A DNA stretch of 64,000 nt, from NCBI GenBank assembly GCA_017893485.1, contig CM030364.1, forward strand, positions 246,835,818 to 246,899,817, read 5' to 3'. Made by a program: the position numbers and the translations under genes. This stretch comes from Hemerocallis citrina. Its lineage: Eukaryota; Streptophyta; Magnoliopsida; Asparagales; Asphodelaceae. The notes beneath the pieces are model-generated. The model saw only the letters and a list, made by a program, of their open reading frames with translations. It searched no databases and was not told where the DNA came from. Below, one piece after another: positions 58,856 through 64,000 of the stretch; the stretch's first letter is position 1, and every line of letters begins with the position of its first letter.

Positions 58856-59419
58856 CTATTCTCTCCCTTTCCACTTCACACTATCTTCTTCTTGAAATTT
58901 GTTGTATGCATAATTAACCCAATTCCGAAACCCAAATTGTTTGAAAACCCTATAACCCTAATCTAGCTCCTCACACTCCATAAAATCTCTCCCGATTTAA
59001 CGAATCAACTTCACCTCATCTTCCTCTCCTCATCAACCTTCAATCCCCAAATTCCTTAATTTCCATATTCATCACCAAATTCTCCAAATCTTGCCAGCCA
59101 CATTCAATCCGACAACACCCCGACGATTAGCACCGTGTTTGTATTATCCGACGCCACCTGTGTCGTCATCTCCGCTCTCAAACACTGGGTTTTTTTAAAG
59201 GTATTCATACAACCCTACAAAGTATAAATTATATGTCTTATGTTTTTGATTAGATAATTACGCGCATTTTCGTCCATTTACGTATATGTATGAATTATAA
59301 AATTCCTATTTGGTTATATTATGGGGGGAAATTATTTTGAGACCCAAAGTTAGGAGCTTGTTATAGTGATGTCAAACCGGTAGTAGTTTAAGCTCCCCGT
59401 AATATTACAAAGCACGAAC

Positions 59420-60162
59420 TAGTAGAAAATGTGTATGAAATTACTAACTGGGATATAGATGAATGAAATGTTAAAATCCGTGCTTGATATACAGCTGGGA
59501 AAGGAAAGTCCCAATATTTTATAGCAGTGCATGTAGTCCATGATGACTCTCTTTCTTCCATGATTGTAAGAACAGTTGATCCGAATTCTAGTTGGACTGC
59601 ACTGGAGTTATATGTTGACAAAATTAGTGTTCCTAATAGTCTGCCACTTGTTAATCATATGCCATGCCCAGTACATGAAGTCCTAACTAATGAGACGAGT
59701 ACCCATTCGAGTCCTGAACTACATGAAAGATTTTTGCCTCGACAAGAAAACCTGTTCACAAATTAAATACCAACAAACCCCCACATACATGACTTGCCAC
59801 CATCTAATTCAAGCTTTATCCTCAATCTTGTTGATTACGAAGACATTATTCAATACTTCAATCATGCCATGGTTAACAATAAGTAACTAGAAGATGAAGA
59901 AGATGAAGATTTGGAGGTAGATGTTGAACATGAGGAATATGAAGATGGTGAGCATCCAGACGATAACGACAATGATGTTCAGGAAACGGTAGCCAATGTC
60001 CCCCCTCCAATTCATGAGTCCAACTGTACCTGAATTTGAATCCACTAAAGGGAGTAATAGTGTCCGGCTTCATCAAATCCGGAAGAATGTTGTGGTTCTT
60101 TGGAGATAGGAAGTTGTACATTGGGCAGAAGTTTGAAAGCAAAGATAATATCCAACATGCGG
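59420..60162 (+). pseudogene. MuDR-type transposase, N-terminal fragment
   Basis: Reads AGKGKSQYFIAV, DDSLSSMIVRTVDPNSSW, TALELYVDKI, PVHEVLTNET, ELHERFLPRQENLF, VDYEDIIQYFNHAMVNNK, an acidic stretch (LEDEEDEDLEVDVEHEEYED), VPEFES and LYIGQKFESKDNIQHA. Each has a counterpart in the same order in the minus-strand MuDR-type pseudogene at 22.2-23.6 kb. Stops near 59464, 59488, 59764 and 59884, plus frameshifts near 59520 and 60030, inactivate it. It ends abruptly after NIQHA where the antisense PMD gene begins, so the nucleic-acid-binding and catalytic parts are missing. Confidence 0.88.
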
Positions 60163-60895
60163 GGTGGCAAGATTGCTTTATTCTTTGGAACAGACATCCA
60201 CGATTGTGATTGCCGTATTATGCGGGGTCGACCAAGGTGTAAACGCTCCCAACTCCAGACTTGTAGTATGACCATTGGCCCAATCATCTAACCGCATTCA
60301 ATGCAAATAAACACAAACTTCTATACAACGCGACTAATGCCGCACTACCCCAGCTGTATTTGCTAGCTTTCCTAATATCCGCGATCAATGGTAGGTACAT
60401 TAGCAGAACCGTATCACCCGTCGAGTTTAGAAATATCACACCACCAAATATTGTCATTATATAACCCCTGGTGTAGCACTCAAATTCGTATTCACTCGAA
60501 TCATCGTTGAAGGAGTTTTTGAACACTTTCTCCAACCACGACAACCTAATTGACTAGCCTATGAATGTGTTCTCACCCGGCTCTACACCTAGATATTCTC
60601 GGACTAATTGTTCTTTATCAAAACCCATACTCCCACTCACATTCACATGAAGACCCGATATCATCGCAACATCTTGTAGCGTGACTGTTATTTTTCGTAC
60701 GGGTAGATGAAAAGTATGGGTCTCCGATCGCCATCTCGCAAGGAGAGCGGTAAGCAAGCCATGATCAAGCTTGATACTCCCAGTCAAGCTAATTCCATAC
60801 AACCTAGCTGTGGCCAACAGTTCGTGTATGTGTGGGTGCATCGGCAACTGTGGAGGGTGCCTACGGAACGTGCCTCCTTCGACACACCGTTCCAA
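60163..60895 (-). pseudogene. Plant mobile domain (PMD) gene, interrupted
   Basis: Minus-strand frame from about 60895. It starts with MHPHIHELLATARLYGISLT, then GSIKLDHGLLTALLARW, SETHTFHLPVRKITVTLQDV and AMISGLHVNVSG, the conserved core of the plant mobile domain. After a TAG near 60553 it goes on with SWLEKVF, CYTRGYIMTIFGGVIF, MYLPLIADIRKASKYSWGSA and ALVALYRSLC. A frameshift near 60290 leads to GPMVILQVWSWERLHLGRPR. The C-terminal part after the RP motif is lost at the junction with the transposase fragment. The family is known from MAIN/MAIL silencing proteins in Arabidopsis and from transposon-borne relatives. One stop and one shift could reflect recent decay, or an unrecognised intron could explain part of it. 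Confidence 0.88.
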
Positions 60896-62160
60896 ACGGA
60901 ATATGAACGGTGTTCACTCCGCAGAGTCAAGAGGTTAGGATCTAACAGACATGGACCTCCACGTGCAACGGATGAGGAAGAAGAGGCTCCAACGCCGGAA
61001 GATGACGGAACCTACAAACACACACGAAGAATTGATGTTTTAGCTACAATATTATTACGTGTAAATTCAATGGTTTAAAATATATAAACACAAGTTACAT
61101 TTGTAGGTGTGGTACCATGTTCGCGGCCACCACTACTAGTTGACTCGTGTATGGTACTCGGGGGTCTTCCACCGCGAGTTCGAGCTCCCATACTTCCCTC
61201 ACCAGTGTCGGCTGTTCATGGGTATCTTCATGCATTCATTAATCAGTCCGATGTCAAATGCATTATAAATAATGAATTATTTTAATCATCGAACACTAAC
61301 TACTTACCGGTTGTTGCCTAGAATGAGTCGACGGTCTTAAATTACCCCTCGTTCGTGCCATTACCTACTTTCTGAATCAATGCACAGTTGTATACATAGA
61401 TATCAGAATATGAATAATATATAACGGATACATAATTTGACATGAAAAAGCTGAAGGAAGCTCATTGAAATAAACATAATTTGTAATTAATCAAACACAC
61501 GATGGATATAACCTAATTTGCAACCAACATGTGTCACCAACCTTGCAAACAACATGTCTCAATATCTCTAATCACATAGATACTAAACACTTCATCGAAC
61601 ACAAACAAATGATAGCAAATCCAGTATACTATATATACTTATTATAGCAAATCTAGTATATTTCAATGAGCAACTTATTATAGGAGGATACTAAATTATT
61701 TTTGGGGAATAAACGAACGAAATGTTGTAAATTTCATATGATCACAATCAAATTAGTTATCATTACATTGTGGAGAATCATTATAAGAGCAAAGTTGATA
61801 AACAAACTTGTCTAGCTCTGTAATTGTTTTTACATAAGCCTAATATTATAACAAATCCAGTATACAAACAAATTATAGCAAATCCAGAAAACAATATCAA
61901 ACACAAACATATATATTGTCTGCTTCATCGCCAAACCCAGTATACAATATCTATATATACTCACTAACAAGCATATAAAAAAATTTACAAACAACTTCTG
62001 AATAACTTTAATCACCAACTTCTCAATCATCTAATCATTCATCCAGTATACAATATCTATGTTACTCACTAATAATTCATAATACTTAGCAAGACAAACA
62101 ACACAAACAAATTATAGCAATTATCAAGAAACAAAACTTGCTAAGCGTTCCAAGACATAC
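60896..62160. other. 5' side of the PMD gene and element interior
   Basis: Contains an acidic-coding plus-strand frame end (60707-61078, a shadow) and AT-rich sequence with CAAATTATAGCAAATCCAGTA-like direct repeats (61.6-62.1 kb). No further gene was recognised. An upstream exon of the PMD gene cannot be excluded. Confidence 0.5.
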
Positions 62161-62494
62161 CTTCAATAACCTCCAATGGTGATGGCGGAGATGATGTTCA
62201 AGGCTGATGAAGGATAGGCTACGCTTCTGAGATTGTTGTCGGATTGAAGATGGGTGGTGGGAATTGGGCGATTTTGTCCAAAATTGAAAATTAGGGTTTG
62301 GGGAGAACCCAATTTCAATGGGGATGGAGAGAGGAAGATGAAGTGAAGTTGAGAGTTGGATTTGGGAGAGATTTTAGGGAGTAGGAGGAGAAGATTTGGG
62401 AGAGAATTTAGGGTTGTGGGGTTTTGCTTTCCAAATGACTTTGAATCCGCAGTTTGGGAGAAGATGAGGTGAAGTGAAGTGAAGGGGAGAGAAG

Positions 62495-62815
62495 ATTTTA
62501 AGAACTGGACCCTATCCATGGTATAACTGAGGCCGCAATTGTTAGTATTATCAAGGCCGTAGTACCCAACTGCGACCTTAGTAAAATCTCCTTTGATCAA
62601 CTTTAAGACTTGAGACTTGAGAAATTTTATAACCAAGTCTTAGGAGGAGATTACGTTTTGCACTTAGGCTGCAGTTCGCAACTACAGCCTTGTAGTCGAA
62701 GAAACCACAATTCTGTACTGCGGCTTATGGGGACTGACCAATCTTCGGAATTAGTTTCCAAACAAACCTATTTTAAAAATTAGTTTAAAAATAGACCCAT
62801 TTCGGAGAAAAAATC
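62495..62815. repeat. Right TIR of the PMD-bearing MULE
   Basis: Inverse counterpart of 58593-58855, with somewhat diverged palindromes (CTGAGGCCGCAATTG, AAGGCCGTAGTACCCAACTG, GCTGCAGTTCGCAACTACAG). Read inward from the right end it begins GATTTTTTCTCCGAAATGGG. Confidence 0.88.
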
Positions 62816-62852
62816 GACATAGATGACTACCTAACGGTCCTAACCTCATACG

Positions 62853-63668
62853 GAATTTTCCCCAAAATGACACACTTTTTAAAAGTATTTACCAAACTGA
62901 CCCTTTTTTGAAACTAATTACCAAATTGACCCAAGTGTCGTTCTATGATTTTTTCCAACACGTGAAGAAATTTTGAATATGCAATTTCTACCTAAAATGT
63001 ATACAAATACACTTGCTATCTGAGATAGCGAGTTCATTTGAACTAGATTCGCTATCTCAGATAGCGAGTGTAGTTGCATACTTTTCATGTTCAAAATTTC
63101 TCTGAAAAATTGAGTAGAACTAGACTCAATATCTCAGATAGTGAGTATAGTTGCATACATTTCATGTTCAAAATTTCTCTGAAAAATTGAGTACAACGAG
63201 TCTAGTTCAAATTAACTCGCTATCTCAGATAGCGAGTGTAGTTGTATACATTTCAGGCATAAATTGCATATTTAAAATTTCTCTGAAAAATGAGTACAAC
63301 TACTGTAGTTTAACCGAACTCGCTATCTCAGATATCGAGTCTAGTTTACATTTAGGTAGAAATTGCATGTTCAAAATTTCTCTGAAAAAATGAGTACAAC
63401 TACATTCGCTATCTGAGATAGCGATGTGAGTAGAACTAGACTCACTATCTGAGATAACGAGTGTAGTTATATACATTTCAGGTAGAAATTGCATGTTCAA
63501 AATTTCTCTGAAAAATGAGTACAACTACACTTGCTATCTGAGATAGCAGGTTTATTTGAACTAGTCTCGTTATCTCAGATAGCGAGTAGGTTAATTTGAT
63601 AAGTAGTTTCGAAAGTGGACCGTTTGATAAATACTTTCAAAAAGTAGGTCATTTTGGCAAAAAAATTC
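62853..63668. mobile_element. MULE-like MITE, 816 bp, TSD CCTCATACG
   Basis: Flanked by a perfect 9-bp duplication (62844-62852 and 63669-63677). The inverted termini are GAATTTTCCCCAAAATGACA then CTTTTTAAAAGTATTTACCA, and at the other end (read inward) GAATTTTTTTGCCAAAATGA, CTTTTTGAAAGTATTTATCA. The interior holds nine copies of a palindrome of the type ACTCGCTATCTCAGATAGCG (near 63014, 63050, 63126, 63210, 63319, 63405, 63441, 63531 and 63567), with CAAAATTTCTCTGAAAAA(T) spacers. It has no coding capacity. It lies 18 bp beyond the target duplication of the PMD-bearing MULE. Confidence 0.92.
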
Positions 63669-63677
63669 CCTCATACG

Positions 63678-64000
63678 AAGACCCTGTAGATTGGACCTAG
63701 ATTTGCTAGAATTATGAGTTACATGTGCGAGATTTGGTACATCGTGATCGCAATGACAATCTGGGCATTTTGGCTAGACAGTGGGACATGTAATTACATT
63801 TTTGGTAAATTAACTCAGATAATGGGTCTTATTTCCTTCCGGGCAGAAGAAACTACGACAAGGCCGATGGAGAACATCATATGCACCTTCCAACTACAAC
63901 GTACACTGACGAGGAGATCGGGATTGATCCGACTCTAGAGTAGACCACGCATATCCCTAGGGTTATTAAGTTCTTTCTTATATTGTCTGTACTTATCTCA
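63678..64000. other. Window end, unassigned
   Basis: No feature recognised. The 74-aa frame at 63714-63938 carries no known motif. Confidence 0.5.

Larger units (their letters stand above)
58593..62815. mobile_element. MULE with PMD gene, 4223 bp, TSD GACATAGATG
   Basis: Bounded by a perfect 10-bp duplication GACATAGATG (58583-58592 and 62816-62825). The long terminal inverted repeats (about 230-270 bp, imperfect) include GATTTT(C/T)..., ATGGGTCT(G/A)TTTTT, GAAACTAATTT, CCGAAGAT(A/T)GGTC, TTTCTCAAGTCT, CAAAGGAGATTT and GGGTCCAGTTCTTAAAATC. Inside each repeat are ACTGAGGCCGCAGTT / AACTGCGGCCTCAGT palindromes. Contents are a MuDR N-terminal fragment on the plus strand and a plant mobile domain gene on the minus strand, convergent and abutting at about 60160. 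With no catalytic domain it needs a transposase supplied from elsewhere. Confidence 0.93.

Overview
The window is intergenic, repeat-dominated nuclear DNA of a flowering plant, most likely a eudicot. The host-type evidence is a single conserved nuclear gene for a predicted plastid protein with a GT-AG intron, FAR1-type and MuDR-type Mutator-like transposons (MULEs), plant mobile domain (PMD) genes, Copia retrotransposons, a Tat-lineage Gypsy element and a TRIM. No tRNA, rRNA, prokaryotic operon or CRISPR array was seen. I can name neither the species nor the chromosome.

Layout. 1-5 kb: hairpin units built on the word TTAACCCGTTAT, degenerate telomere-like tracts and several tandem repeats. 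5.6-7.8 kb: a FAR1-type transposase on the minus strand that keeps one reading frame of about 716 codons but carries nine stops. Upstream of it is a five-copy 341-bp satellite, and further out another hairpin. 10.4-20.45 kb: a large non-autonomous LTR retrotransposon with a 3.8-kb 3' LTR, a 3-kb internal region and a chimeric left LTR. 20.45-24.8 kb: a broken PMD gene and a broken MuDR transposase with its own hairpin word. 25.5-27.8 kb: the only gene that looks intact, two exons and 201 aa. 28.4-35.6 kb: a truncated Copia element beside a Copia-type solo LTR that was itself hit by a 3.2-kb solo LTR and by a complete TRIM. 36.1-38.9 and 41.6-45.1 kb: two more solo LTRs. 40.9-41.4 kb: a hAT-type MITE. 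45.3-58.2 kb: a decayed Tat/Gypsy element whose integrase is split by a 4.1-kb solo LTR and whose 3' region is about 30 copies of a roughly 60-bp repeat. 58.6-62.8 kb: a MULE with a 10-bp target duplication, carrying a MuDR N-terminal fragment convergent with a PMD gene. 62.85-63.67 kb: a MITE with related terminal repeats and nine copies of a palindrome.

The genes do not form a pathway. What recurs is structural: four MULE-type assemblies have termini or flanks built from palindromes, each using a different word, and the two MuDR-type loci both lie beside a PMD gene. Insertion order can be read from target duplications: the Copia LTR came before its two nested insertions, and the Tat element came before the solo LTR in its integrase. 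All calls come from reading the sequence alone; no database search was run.
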